Shown: positions 51,904-64,000, numbered from the stretch's first letter. The stretch is 64,000 nt of DNA from Hyaloscypha bicolor E (GCF_002865645.1 NW_020194624.1:284430-348429); one strand, 5' to 3'. Numbers and translations are program-made. The notes: generated by a model from the sequence alone, not told the origin.

Positions 51904-52939
51904 TAAGTCTCCTTCAGAGTCGTATCTCATATAGACTGAAATTGGCTGTTCACGGTTATGGATATCCCATCGAGGGTGTTGGCACCAGACTCTGTTATTC
52001 TAGAATCGCCAAAATGTCCTGGTGACCAATAATCTGGACGTCCGAAAACATTACCACCGCTGCTGGGAGACTTGGAGGAAAGGAAAGTAGATGTTCCGTA
52101 CTGGGAGCATCGATGAACAACATGGAATTCCCATATCGAACTCCTGGAGAGAGATACAAAAAGCTGACAATGGATGTTGTTTAACCTGAATCTTAGCAAC
52201 TTCTGCTTTCTCGACAAGCGAGTCCCCATGTGACCTCTCGCCGCTTTGCTCATCCTCGCCTCGCCTCACCCCCATCCATCCTTACCCAACTCTATTTTGG
52301 TAGGGGCAGCTTCCGGACCCTTACATATTTTTAGATTTAGAGCTTTATGCTTGGAGTTGATTAAACGGAGGGTGAATGCTTTGGACTATGTTCGCTCTGA
52401 ACATCGATTTTCTGTTCAAATTCCATATGCACATCAAAATATCACGCCCCATGCGGCTTCACGTGCAATTGTAGGTAGCATGCGTGGGGCTTAATGTACT
52501 GTACGATCATGTATAATATGCGCCATCTGTTCGCATAGAGATTCTTGTAAAGTTGCCCAGAACCGGTCAATTGCACGGCGTTCCTTTGGCAACCGTACTA
52601 GTCACGTGAACCTGGTGCGCTGTCACTGTGCTGCTGTAGCAAGAGGACCCCCGGCACTCTTGTCGTATATTCAACTATGAGTGAGCGCTAAATTTGGGTG
52701 ATTGCTAACTATGAATGAGTGCTAACTTCGAGGCGTTATATCATGTGACTATCAAGAGAGGTTGGTTCAATTATCTACCGTGGCGCAGCTCTATTTTTTC
52801 AGTTCACGAGGCTGAGCAAGCGCCGTAAGAATACCATCTCCCATTAGGAACACACATAAGTCTCTTTCTGTTCCTGATCTCTTACACTGTCTATACTTCG
52901 AGTATCACGCTTTTCACCCCGGCTGCGGACGAGATAAGC
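51904..52939. promoter_or_regulatory. Upstream region of the HeLo-ANK gene
   Basis: Overlapping minus-strand frames at 51927-52275 have no family resemblance that I recognise and could be relic exons of the CorA-like gene. The promoter of the next gene lies within the last few hundred bases. Two near-identical 19 bp words, AACTATGAGTGAGCGCTAA and a transition variant, occur at 52673-52691 and 52707-52725. Confidence 0.4.
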
Positions 52940-55900
52940 ATGGAAGCCATTGCGGCAGGCTCCGCAGTCGTCGCATTCATCAGTCTTGCAGGCCAAATCA
53001 CACAAGGCTGCCTGTATATCCGAACTCTCCTCGTTGATGCCAGCGAAGCCGCCGAGGACATACGACACCTGGGGACAGAAGTACATTTGTTTGAATTGAC
53101 AGTAGACGACTTGCGGAAGTCTCTTGTTGATCTCGATGACGCTGGTATTCCTGAAGGGCAAACAAACTCGGTACAGCTCGCGCTCGACTACAGCGACGAG
53201 GCGGTAACGGGGTTGGTCAAGTTGATTGCAAAGAACAAGAAACTTGGGGGTAGATGGGGTCAAGTCAAGTTTGCATTTGCAAAGGAGAAGTGTGCCAAGT
53301 ATATTTCACGGTTAGAGAGGGCAAAAGGCTACATATCGACAGCACAGGCTGGAATCTTACTGTGAGTGGTAACATCTGCACGAAAGCCTGCGCCTGCTAA
53401 TCGCATGCAGTTCTTTGAAACAACAGCAAGCTCTCAGCACAAGAGCAACCCACAGCAGCCTCGCTGTATTGACTTCGACGCTCGACATCACCTCATCCAC
53501 GATTGCTACAATACCCAACCGAATCAACGAACTCAGCCTCGAAACACGGAATAATACGGACGCTATTACCCGACTCCGAGGGGATTTCTCGAGCCGATTG
53601 CATGATCTATCTACCGGCATAAACGACATCCTTACGTCGAAATTCACAACAATTGCAAGTATTTTTTCGGAAAAACTTGAGCGGGTGGAGAATGGACAGC
53701 ACACTGCGCTTGAAACACGGGCTGCTATTTCCAATCTTCAAACTGAACCCCATGGTTTGAGCTCCTTACCGATGGGAATGCCTGAGCTGGTGAAAAATAC
53801 ATTCCGTGGTGTGCTCGCTGAATTTTGTGCTGAGACACGAGTCACACCGCAAGTCGATGATAAAGCTGTTGGAGCTAGTGCTGGAATTATAGCTCTTCCT
53901 CTTCTAGGATCAATATCTCGCCGGATTGTGTCTCAGCAGACGGCAAAGCGAACATATATCCGTGCTATTGGAATCATCGGGATTTCGTCGATAACCACAA
54001 CTTTTTGTGATTCTGTTGAGGGAGGTTTTTCCAATTCCTACAATACTAGAACATCAAGTGTGACTGAGACACATATCGATCTGAATCCTAACCCGGATTT
54101 CCTACGACTTGGAGTTTATTGGTCTTTTGTGCAGCAAGGATTTGCCTCCTTTAAAGCGTCTCCGGAACCTATTTTGCGGGTGTTCAACGTCGTGGATACC
54201 AATGCTCCCATCGTCATAGCTTGCGCCACTGGGGATATATCCCGAGTTCGAATTCTATTTGCAAATTCTCCGGCGTCACCCTTTGATCGCATATGGGGAA
54301 CCAAGTCGCTGCTCGACCTCGTTCTTCTACGAGTTATTTTAGCAGTGGAGTCATCTACCAAACCAAGTCCTGGGTATCTTTCAAATCTCTTGAATTTGTT
54401 TGAGCTCCTCGTTCAGCATGGGGTGGATCCGGGAGCTCCAAGATCAAACGATGATAAATACGGCGCATCTCCTCTGGGAACTGTTGCGCTCTTAACCCAA
54501 AAGGCACGTACCGACAATGACGCTGTGCAATTGAAGAATCTTGCACGTACGATAGTCAGCCATAGTACTTATCACCCGCTGTCTGAAGAGGATATTGCGA
54601 TGTTAGTGTGGACAGAGAAATTCCACGGTGTGAAAGTCCCCTTGCTCGACTTTATTGAAAAGCAAGAAGTGTGGCCAGTTGCGTGGCCAGGGCCAGATGA
54701 ACTACGGAATATGAGTCGACGCCACTTCCGAGAAGTCCTCGCCGCAATGCCTGCGGCAATACATCGTAGCCCCCGGGATCTTGAAAAGCTTGAGAAAGTT
54801 TTAGTCTACGAGTACAGCGCCTTATTCTTGAACCAGATCTTGCAGGATTGCATTAACCTCGACGAAAAGCTCACCCTTCTCACTTGCATACCCTTGCTCT
54901 ATCAACACAAGTATTCCGTCAAAACCTCTTATTTGCAAGGAGTCATTAAGGAAGACGCATCTAAGGACCTCGGGAAATTTACCCAAGATTGTTTGAGATC
55001 TTGCAAAGAATCCGGCTTGTGGCTTCTTAACACTATTCCGGATCAATTCCATTTAGTAATAAGTGCCTTCCGTAAAGCAAGCCTGCTCACAGTTCTTCGG
55101 TCTGCTTTATTTGCTCTTGAGGTTGAAGATGTTGACGGCCTTTTGGAGAATGAGCTTTATGCTTCTTTAGTCTACCAGCTGGCACATATATCTCAAGCTA
55201 GCGAGGCTGCAATTTTGGAAGGCGAGATCAGTCGAGAGCTTGAATATTGCGCTGTTTCTCATCCATATGCGTGGTACAGATATCTTGGAACCATGAGCTA
55301 TGCTTCGAACCAAAGGAAGGTGTTCGACGCTTTCGGGCAGGTTGATGACACCTATCTCACCGATTTTGATTTCACCAATCTTGATTTCACCGATCTTGAT
55401 TTCACCGATCTTGATTTCACCGATCTTGATTTCACCGATTTTGACTACAACTCTCTTGATGACACATATCTTGATGCTACTGACCAAGACGAGCTCATAT
55501 TGGGCATGCTCTCTCGGCAGATAATCATCAAACACCCCCGGCATCTGCGTCATAAAGTATCAAAGACCATGCAGTGGGACTCCATGCACCTGACCCCATC
55601 ACAAGTAAGTACAATATTGTATCTCTTACTAGTGACCGCCTCGGCAGTCCTGAACGTCTGACCACTACCAACCTAATCAAAATCTGGTCCTTCCATTCTT
55701 CCTTGCAGTAGTATTGATATATTTCAGGATCACATGTGGGATTCCAACGAGATTGGATATCATCTCAGCCTTTTATTCAACGAATCTCTAGACTCATCCT
55801 TATCAGGCTCTCTTCGCCTGGACTTTGGCTACAGCGAACCATCCGTTACTGAATTTAGCCTCATGAAACCGGTTCTTTCGTTTGAATTTTCCGGGGAGAA

Positions 55901-56096
55901 GGAGACAATCCAGATGCAGCTACTTCCATCCTGTGTATTTTCTGGAGAAAAAGATAAGGAGGGTAAAGCTAAAAGACCTGTGATGAAGACATTTATCGGA
56001 TCCCGTGTGCCACAGACTACTCTGCCACAAACATACAAGAGGCATATCGCTCGGCCCGCGTCGAAGACCCACAGGTTGTCTAAATTCGTTCGATGA
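52940..56096 (+). CDS. HeLo-like N-domain, coiled-coil, ankyrin-like protein
   Basis: I read three exons, 52940..53361, 53411..55604 and 55728..56096, coding 994 residues. Intron 1 (49 nt) has GTGAGT, CTAAT and GCAG; intron 2 (123 nt) has GTAAGT and TTTCAG; both keep frame. Residues 1-140 resemble the helical HeLo-like domain at the N-terminus of fungal STAND proteins (also called the PigL_N type), with AVVAFISLAGQITQG and a D-I-R-H-L-G-T-E-V block. HeLo-family domains can be membrane-acting cell-death effectors. A coiled-coil-prone segment spans ~165-250. Ankyrin-like units lie near 400-425 and 464-500. No NTPase motif is visible. Residues ~790-822 form a TDLDF pentapeptide tandem repeat. 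The C-terminus is weakly supported because it depends on exon 3. Function is unknown. Confidence 0.82.
55361..55460 (+). repeat. In-frame 15 bp minisatellite coding TDLDF repeats
   Basis: About six copies of TTGATTTCACCGATC lie head to tail in the coding frame of the HeLo-ANK gene. They encode Thr-Asp-Leu-Asp-Phe units, with variant units (TNLDF, TDFDY) at the edges. Unit length keeps the frame, so copy number can vary without truncation. Confidence 0.92.
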
Positions 56097-57298
56097 TTGG
56101 GTTGGTAATCTTAACATTGCGTATAGAATCTTGATGTTCCAAAGGAGGCCGGCCATTGAGACTTTGCTCGGAAGAACAAGATGGATTTTGAGGATTATCA
56201 GATTGACGGCTTGATAAATGGATTGATGGATGTTGAATACTTTGTCGCTTGTCATCGTTGTATGTGCATATTCTATTATGAATTCTTATAACGAAAAGGC
56301 GGGTAATTGCTGCTTAGTAAATTAAGGCTATTACTCGAATAGGATAACGTCAAGATAATAATATTTGGCAAAGTGCGAGGCAGAATTTTATTATCTCGGC
56401 TACTCAATAAGATGTGTCCAAAATCGCACCCTAAATAACACTTAAAACTTTTTTTTTGTAATTTGAGCTGACTATAGCTGAATCGGTTTTCTACATGAAC
56501 ACACTTGGTTTCAAACGACAACAGGGAAGGGGAGCAGATTCGACGAAGAGGGAAATTATTTTCAAATCATACCATAAGATGAAAACAATCGCAGAAAAAG
56601 CAGAAAGAAAAGCGCAATTTAGAACTAATTCAGACAAAATACACGGCAGTTACCAGTTTGTATCTTTCAGTCGTGATAATTTCTAATTTCATGAACTGAT
56701 GACGACTGACTGACTGACCGACTAACTTCCTGACCGACGAACTCCCTGACCGACCAACATCCACACAGACGTAAGTGAATTTCGCCTTAAAGTACGTGCT
56801 ATAGAAATGCGTTTTGTTGTCGTATTAGAAACCAAAGCAGTTCGGGTTCCAGTGTTAAAATTCAGTGTGCTCCGAATTTTATTTTGCGGAAAATTTATAC
56901 TTCAGGCCCGAGCACACTTATTTGTAGTACTACAACTGAGAGTGCTCGGGCATGAAGTGAAAATAACCGGTGTACGTCATCCTGCAGTACATTAAGGCAG
57001 CCTTGCAAGCTGACGTACCCACAGCTGTAGTACTACAAAAACCGTTACATTATTCCCACATTTTGTTTACGTGATAATCTTTCAAACAATGCAAACAACC
57101 AAATAACTCATCGAACGCTGGCACTTCCCATCCAATAGGCTGGTACTTCTTCCCTCTGCACTCGCCATTTTGCGATGTGCAACAATGCTTCGCGATATTA
57201 TTGAAAGATGTTAATTTGAAGGAGCAAACTAAAACTATCCGCATGATATAATTAGATAAGGAAGGCTTGGATAATGTGTGGCATAGACATACGTGACT
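56097..57298. other. Intergenic with hairpins and simple repeats, no gene seen
   Basis: A CTGACCGAC-type simple repeat lies at 56697-56762. Hairpin arms at 56900-56915 and 56942-56957 and a second palindrome copy at 57026-57037 suggest a decayed miniature element. A minus-strand frame at 57050-57310 is Cys-rich but has no recognisable motif. Confidence 0.45.
56900..56957. repeat. Perfectly nested hairpin
   Basis: The arms CTTCAGGCCCGAGCAC and GTGCTCGGGCATGAAG pair at 15 of 16 positions. The loop contains a second palindrome, TTGTAGTACTACAA. The same TGTAGTACTACA core recurs at 57026-57037. Confidence 0.85.
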
Positions 57299-57675
57299 CA
57301 GGCTTGGCAAAAATACCAGAAATTTTGGTATCGATACCTTATCGCTAAATTTTCGCGAAAATTTAGGGGCCTCTAGCCTATAAATTTAGCGATAAACTGC
57401 CTAAAATTTAGAGACTGCACGCTAAAAAAAAATTAGCGATAAGCTTATCGGGATCGCAAAACTCATAAAATCACAAATTTAATAAATATTAATATTTTTA
57501 TTAAAGATTTAGCTATTTTATATTTTTATTTAAACCAAATTCTTAGCATTCTTAATGCTTACAAATTTTCAATTTTTAAGTCATGTAAAATAATAGTAAA
57601 TAAGAATAATTAAATAATAATTAAAATATGGGGCAAGTATCGATACTATTAATACCGGTATTTTTGCCAAGCCTG
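57299..57675. mobile_element. hAT-type MITE, 377 bp, with 8 bp target duplication
   Basis: The ends are CAGGCTTGGCAAAAATACC and its inverted copy. The flanks are ACGTGACT at 57291-57298 and again at 57676-57683, a perfect 8 bp target duplication typical of hAT transposons. The interior is AT-rich and holds several copies of a TTATCGCTAAATT word in both orientations, likely subterminal motifs. There is no coding capacity. Confidence 0.95.
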
Positions 57676-57784
57676 ACGTGACTTGGCTCTCTTGCCCCAA
57701 GAAAAGTCAACGAGAATTGACTAGTTGCTGGTCGATACCCTCGGTCAAGGCCTTTTCTCCCTCTCCACACTGGTTGTAGGCAAA

Positions 57785-57919
57785 ATGCAAAAATTCGGAA
57801 GGGAGAAAGTTCAATTATTGGATTTAGAGGCTAGGTCTCAAAACAGAGTATTACGAGCCGTAGTAGCAGTAACGTTAGCATGGATCCTTATATACCTATA
57901 TAGGTCGATGTTTCTATAA
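57785..57919 (+). CDS. Small hypothetical frame with one membrane helix
   Basis: A 44-residue frame starts at an ATG and ends in a hydrophobic segment, VVAVTLAWILIYLY, followed by RSMFL. It could be the last exon or relic of a tail-anchored membrane protein whose upstream part was separated by the hAT MITE, or chance. The sequence has the composition of the gene island and lies directly at the edge of the AT-rich block. Confidence 0.22.
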   Translation: MQKFGREKVQLLDLEARSQNRVLRAVVAVTLAWILIYLYRSMFL

Positions 57920-58229
57920 AAAATAGAAATCCATACAAATCTTATATTATATATGGCTATAATTATTCTACTTTATACTAATAGCTATAAATAAACTTAT
58001 TAAATAAATAAAACGAGAAAAAATAGAATAAATAGGAAAAGTACTTCTTATATAACTATTTGAAATAAATAATAATTCCCGCTTTCTAAAAGGAAATATT
58101 ATAATAAAGTAATATTATAGTAATAGTAAAGAACTTGAATTAAGTAAAATACTAGCTATATACTAAATTATATATAATAATACGAATATTATAATATAAA
58201 GTTATATAACTATAAGGTATATAATATTT
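57920..58229. repeat. AT-rich edge sequence, no gene
   Basis: This is RIP-like AT-rich sequence between island 2 and the LTR. Nothing is recognisable. Confidence 0.5.
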
Positions 58230-58527
58230 TGTGAGGTGTTTATTAGTAGGTAATAAGATAATAGAATGAATTAGTGAGTTATAAAACCATAGTATTAAAT
58301 TTAGTACAGAACTAATCTCTGTCTCTCCTATAAGGTCCAGGGAAGCCCCCTCTAAATAGGAGGCCCTAATAACGTATATATAATTAGTAATTTATAAGCC
58401 TAATACTTATAATATAAATAGTAATTAGTTATGAAATCGGAGGGCCTCTAATCTCTCTAATTAATACCCGCAATATCCGAGATTTATTATATATCCTTAA
58501 GTTATATGTAATCCTATATATATTATA
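58230..58527 (-). repeat. 3' LTR of a gypsy element, RIP-mutated
   Basis: This 298 bp unit is the homologue of 13537-13834 in the same orientation, with C-to-T and G-to-A changes throughout. A purine tract (AGAAGAGGGG on the minus strand) lies just inside at its right edge, marking it as the 3' LTR of an element that extends beyond the window. Confidence 0.82.
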
Positions 58528-61500
58528 ACTATACCCCTCTTCTAGAATCTTGTTCCCAAGATCTATTAATTTATTCTGGTAAATATTTAATTAATTAATT
58601 ATTTAATTAAGGTAAACTTCTAGTATCTTGGAAGATAGTTTTACTAATATAATCTGAATAATAGATATAAAAATTATCTAATTAGATTAGGGCTAAGTAA
58701 GTAAGAAGAAAGAGTAATTATATCCCAGATATAGGAGCTAGCTAGTAATTACGATTTTGTTTAGGATCTGAGTATTCTAATTAGCTTAATCTAAAATACT
58801 AAAGCATTACTTTACGAAATTAATACTATTTATTAGATCTTATATTAAAATAATCTAAATAGCTATATAAAAAGAATTTAATAAATATTTATATAAGAAA
58901 CCTATATGAATATTTCTGAGGTCCTAGAGATTATTTATAGGCTTCTAGAAATATGTATTAATTAGTTATACTAGTTTCCGATTAGAACTAGTATAAAAAC
59001 TAGTAATTAATTTAGGTAATTCTCTATCTCTATAAAAGAACCTCTTTATATTATTATATATTCTTTTCCTTTCTAATAACTATATATATAATAATATTTT
59101 CTGTTATTATCTTCTAGTTTCTTTTTCTGCTCTTTTTTAAGCCTTCTTTAATTATTTTTAATTAATTCTATAATATCTTTTTCTGGCTTTATTATTTGCC
59201 TATATAATAATAAGTATAAAGGTAATTTTATAGCCTTCTTTTTTATTACTAGTAAATACTTAAAATATTTCAAGTATTTACTTATTAATTTCTTTATCTT
59301 ATATATTATAGTATCTAGTAAAAAGAATTATAACTATTATAATAAGGGTTTTAAATCTTATATATTAGTAAGTTCTTTAGCTTTAATATTTATTAAAGCT
59401 AATATAATTTCAGATTCCTTATTACTTATTAGAAGCTTACTAGTTCTAGGAAAATATTATTATAATCTTTAAGAAATTTCTTGAAATATATCCTAAATAG
59501 TATTATATTAATAAGAATAATACTATTAATTAGTTTTTTAAAAACTAGAAGAATACTAATAAGCTTTAGAATTCTTCTTCCTATTTTAATAAGGTAAATA
59601 ATAATATTATTTGGGTTAGTATTTTAAAAATAAGTTTTTTCTAATATATTTAGGTATTTACTAATTTCTTAAAGAAATATTATAATATTTACTTTTAAGG
59701 CATTAATCTTATTACCGAGCTTATTACTAAGATTACTAAATAATTTACTACTAGTATTTTAAGTATTAATAATATAATACTTATAGCTATTTGGAACCTG
59801 ACTTTAGAAGTTTGGGCCTTTTATAAGATATATATAGCTATTATAAGTTCCTTATTTATTTCTTTTAATATCCTTAATACTAATATTATTATAATATAAC
59901 TATATCTTATTAAGAAATAAGCGGATTTCGGAAAGTATTAGCTAATTCTTTACTAAGTCCTAAATAGGGCTAGTATTTAGTATTCTTATTTTAGGAATTA
60001 GAAATTTATAGGAATTAAAGTTTATTTATTTAAGATACCTATAGCTAGTTTATCTATAATAAATCTTTCTTAATTCTAAACCTTTTTCTAATAATTTAAA
60101 TATAATTCTTATAAGCCTTAATAAAACTTTAGAAAACCTTTATAAATAAAAAATCTAGGAAAAAAGTATTTCTATTACTATTCCGGGCCTTTTCTTAGCT
60201 ATTTAAGTTCTTTTTTTTTTTAAATAGCCTTTTTCTTAATAGTCTAGAATTCTTTTTAATCTTAAGAGATTATTAAAAAGTAATTTCGGATTCTAAGCTA
60301 TAGTTTCGGTTATATAATTTTAGAAGTTCCTTAAAATTTTTAAGATTAGAGAAAATAAATAATTAGGTATTATAATCTTTAGGCTAGGCTTTTTATTTAA
60401 TTAAATACTATTACTTTTTATTTCTATTATCTTATTAGTAATTAATAATAGCTTCTATTTTCTATTCTTATTCTTTATTACTATTTACTAATTCCGGAAG
60501 TTCTTTAGAGAAATATAGGTATAGCTTCTAATTCTTTTTTATTATATATTTTTTAAAAAAAGAAATATAGAAAGTTAGATATAACTAATTATATATACTT
60601 AGTAATTCTAACTTATATACTAAATTACTAATATATTTAAGAATTCTAAATAGATTTATAAATTTTAGCTTAAGCTTTCTTATTTTAAGTTTAATATTTC
60701 TTATTAATAATATTACTTAGGCTTTTTTAAAGTAATATTTAGCTAACTAGTACTTATTATAATAGATTTCCTAGTTATTTTATATATAATATTATAAATT
60801 CTTAAGCTTTCTTTATTTTACTTTAAGGGTTTCTAGCCTCTTATATATAGCTAGTATTTTTTTTATAATTCTATTCTTAGAATTCTATAGAAATTAAAAG
60901 TAATATTTATAATATATATAAAAAGATATATTCTATAAAACCTAATATTTTAAGTTATTATATATAAATTCCGTAAAAGATAATTTCTTAAACTAGTTAT
61001 TTTTTTAGGTATTATAATAATATCTCAGGTAGTATTTTAGGGTCTAGTTTTACTTTTCTATCTAACTATTTATCTAAGAATAATAAGCTATATTCAAATA
61101 CTATTTATATATTAAATAAAAGTAAAAAGCAAACTAGAACTAGCTAGTAAATACTATTTCTTAATTAAAAATAATTTTATTAGGGAAGCTAAAAATTAAG
61201 AAAATATATTTCTATATAATCTTAATAAGTTCCAGAAAATTAATAGTCTTATAATATATAATATATCTTATTATTTTAGAATACTAGTTAATAATTATAA
61301 GAATTATATTAAAATCGGGACTTCTTATCGGATTCTTATATAGTAGTAAACCTATAATAAAATTTATAGAGATCTTATCCCAGGGTCTTTTAGGCTATAG
61401 TAAACTACTAAATAAACTATATAGCAAATACTTCTTTACCTTAATTCTCTAGTAAATATTATATTCTTAATAATAATTATAAATATTTCCTTTTATATTC

Positions 61501-64000
61501 TTCTAATACTAGAACTTTTTAAGAAGCTTAAGAGTTTTCTTTATTCTATAATATCTGGCTATTAAATTATTATAATAAAGCTTTATAACTTCTTAATATA
61601 AAGCAGGATTATTAGATATAATAATTCTTAAATAGTACCTAAATAGGCCCGAATTATTTTTCTAGATTTCTTTTCCCTTAGTATCTTTCTTACTAAGCCT
61701 CTATTTTATAATATTCTAATATTAAGAATTATTTCTCTAAGTTACCTAGATAATATCTAGAAAGAATTTAGATAAAGAGGCTAGTATTATAGCTCTTTTA
61801 GTAGCTATATATATTTATATATAAGGAATTAGATATTTATAACTATCTAATTTAAAAACTCGAGAAATTAAGAAATTTTTAGTTCTATTAAGTAATATAG
61901 TTATAGATATCTCTATTACCTTAGTTATAATAATAGAGCCTTTAAGATATCTTCCTATATCTTATTTCTTAACTAATTCTATAGTTAAGAAATCTATAAG
62001 ATAATCTATTTACTTGTCTTATAATAAATATTTCTCCTTAGTTATTATAAATATAGTAAGTATTAAATAATACTTATTTTAAAAAAAGAACTTTTTAGAT
62101 ATTTATAAAAATCTCTAAATTATAACTATAAAAGCTTTCTTTAGCTTATTCTAAAAAGTTAGAAGCCAAGTTATATTAATAGGACCTTTTTTATAATTAG
62201 GTCTTCTATTAGGTTTATTTATTAGATTTAAGGCGCCTTTATAATAAATAATATTAAAATTATATATTATAAGATATATTACCTAATATACTTAATAGCT
62301 TTCTAAATACTTTATTTTTATAAAGTATTAGAGGTTATTATAGTCTATAATAACCTTAATTATAAATCTAGACTTTTTAAGATAATAATACTAATACTTA
62401 AAGGCTTTAATAATTATAAATAGCTTCTTATTATAAGTACTATAGTTATATTTGGCTCCGGAGAATTTCCGGGACTAGAATATTACTAGATACTAGTATT
62501 TTTTCGGGCTATTATTAGAATTAACTTATTATAAAATAGTATTAGTAATTACGAATTTTAATATATTAGTTTTAATATAAATCTTTTTAGAAAAGTCAAA
62601 ATAGACTAGAATAAGTATTATAATAAAAGCTTTTTTTAAAATCTTAAAGCTTTTAGCTACTTTATTTATTTATATAAAGAAACCGGATTTCCGGCCCTTT
62701 TTTATTTCTTTTAAAAGATCTATTAAGCCTATAATTACCTGAAAGTAATAGTAAATAAATCTATAATAGAAATTAGTAAATCTAAGAAATACTTAGATAT
62801 TATAAAATAATTCTAGTTCTGGCTATTTAATAATATTATAGACCTATTTAGGATTTATATAAATATTTTCTATTCTAATAAGGAAGCCCAAAAATTTAAC
62901 TTCCTTAATATTAAACTTATATTTACTAAGTTTATAAAACAGGTTATTTTTATATAGCTTAGTAAGTATCTAGTAAATATAATTATAGTATTTATTCTTA
63001 TTTCGGGAATAAATAAGAATATTATCTAAATAAATAATTATAAAATAATCTAGAAGCTCTATAAGTATAGTATTAATATATACTTGAAATATAACTAGTA
63101 TATTAGCTAGCCTAAAAGGTATTATAAAATATTTAAAATAGCTATAGCAGATTCTAAAAGCCGTCTTTTACTTATATTTTTTATGAATTCTTATCTAATA
63201 ATATATATTCTTGAGATCTAGCTTTATAAAGATCTTAGCTTCTCGGAACCGGTTAAGAGTCTTATTAATAAGAGAAAACAGATACTAATTCTTAATTATA
63301 ACTTAGTTAAGTCTATAATAATTAATATAAAGATATAGTTCTTTATTTTTCTTAGAAATAAAAAGAATAAGTGCCCCTATTAGGCTTTTATTAGGCCTTA
63401 TCTAATATTTATAAAGTATATCCTATAAATATAGATATAATACTTCTAGTTAGGTTTCTAATAAATTATATAAAGGCCTATACGGGACTATATTATCTAT
63501 ATTAATAAAGTATTTAATATTACTAAGATTAGGAAGTTCCGAAGCTTTATTAGAATTAAAAACCTCTAAGAAATCTTTATATTTATTATTCCGGAAATAA
63601 ATAAGTATTTCTAAGGCTTCTTTTTAAAAAATATTAATTTACTATATTAAAAACTCCTATTTAGTATTACTAGAATTATATAATAAAGTAAAGACCTAGT
63701 AATTATTATAAATATATAAAGCCTATTATCTAGAATAGTTATATTTGCCTTTAGTTAAGAATAAGACTTAAGGTACTAGCTTAGGGTACTAGTTAAGCTT
63801 CTTACTAAATTCTTTTAGTATTAGGATCTTAATATTATTAGGCTATATAGGTATATATATCTATTATTTCTTAATATAGTCTATATATTATATAAGGATT
63901 ACTTTATAAAATTCTATACTAAAAATAAGGCTATAAGAGCTAATATTCTTATACTTATAGAACTAGAGCTTAAAAGAATATATCTTACTATAATTATCTA
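58230..64000 (-). mobile_element. Partial Ty3/gypsy retrotransposon, RIP-inactivated, continues past window
   Basis: On the minus strand the order from low coordinates is 3' LTR, unknown segment, integrase (about 61230-61700: KRPWDKISINFIIGL, NIILVI), RNase H (about 62200-62700: a NYST block, then ALNLINKPNRRPNY) and reverse transcriptase (near 63006-63060: YLDNILIYS). This is gypsy domain order. Stops and Asp-to-Asn changes inactivate all domains. About 2.7 kb between integrase and LTR is long for a gypsy element and could hold another insertion or an extra frame. Confidence 0.85.

Noticed and set aside
51927..52275. Two overlapping minus-strand frames of 108 and 74 codons
   Set aside because: No family recognised. 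A 42 nt candidate intron with a weak GTTAAA donor could join them, but this is too weak to call a gene.
57050..57310. Cys-rich 86-codon minus-strand frame
   Set aside because: It overlaps the hairpin-rich segment and crosses the hAT target site; no motif.

Overview
The window looks like a filamentous ascomycete (Pezizomycotina) genome with two compartments. Short GC-balanced gene islands (about 13.5-27.2 kb and 50.0-57.9 kb) are set in long, extremely AT-rich blocks (1-13.2 kb, 27.3-50.0 kb, 57.9-64 kb). The AT-rich blocks show repeat-induced point mutation (RIP): CpA and TpG dinucleotides are nearly absent, there are almost no ATG codons, and transposon frames are full of TAA/TAG. Ascomycete origin is supported by short GT..AG introns with a CTAAT-like branch site, HET and HeLo-like domains, and RIP itself. 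I cannot name the species.

Island 1 holds three intact genes. A predicted multi-pass membrane protein with a disordered tail (minus strand) lies next to a large HET-domain protein (minus strand). The HET gene is head-to-head with a 1421-residue protein that joins a degenerate alpha/beta-hydrolase-like N-terminus to a long kinesin-light-chain-type TPR array (plus strand). The hydrolase-TPR protein resembles an NLR-type protein without its NTPase core. Two RNA-free stretches and a 247 bp TA-flanked MITE follow.

The 27.2-50.15 kb block is bounded by a ~130 bp inverted repeat that is largely unmutated. Inside are a complete minus-strand Ty3/gypsy element (28084-34277, 263 bp LTRs) and a complete minus-strand Ty1/copia element (36077-43493, 171 bp LTRs, 5 bp target duplication ATAGT). 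Both are RIP-destroyed, and reverse transcriptase and integrase aspartates read as asparagine. A 456 bp MITE that is much less AT-rich sits inside the copia element and so appears younger than the mutation.

Island 2 carries a decayed CorA-like membrane protein gene (minus), a three-exon gene for a HeLo-like/coiled-coil/ankyrin protein with a pentapeptide-like tandem repeat, and a 377 bp hAT-type MITE with a perfect 8 bp target duplication. The right block starts with a gypsy 3' LTR whose sister LTR, almost unmutated, ends the left block.

The intact genes share a theme of fungal non-self recognition and regulated cell death (HET, hydrolase-TPR, HeLo-ANK) in a transposon-bounded, fast-evolving region. 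That they work together is inference. No tRNA, rRNA or CRISPR array was recognised.
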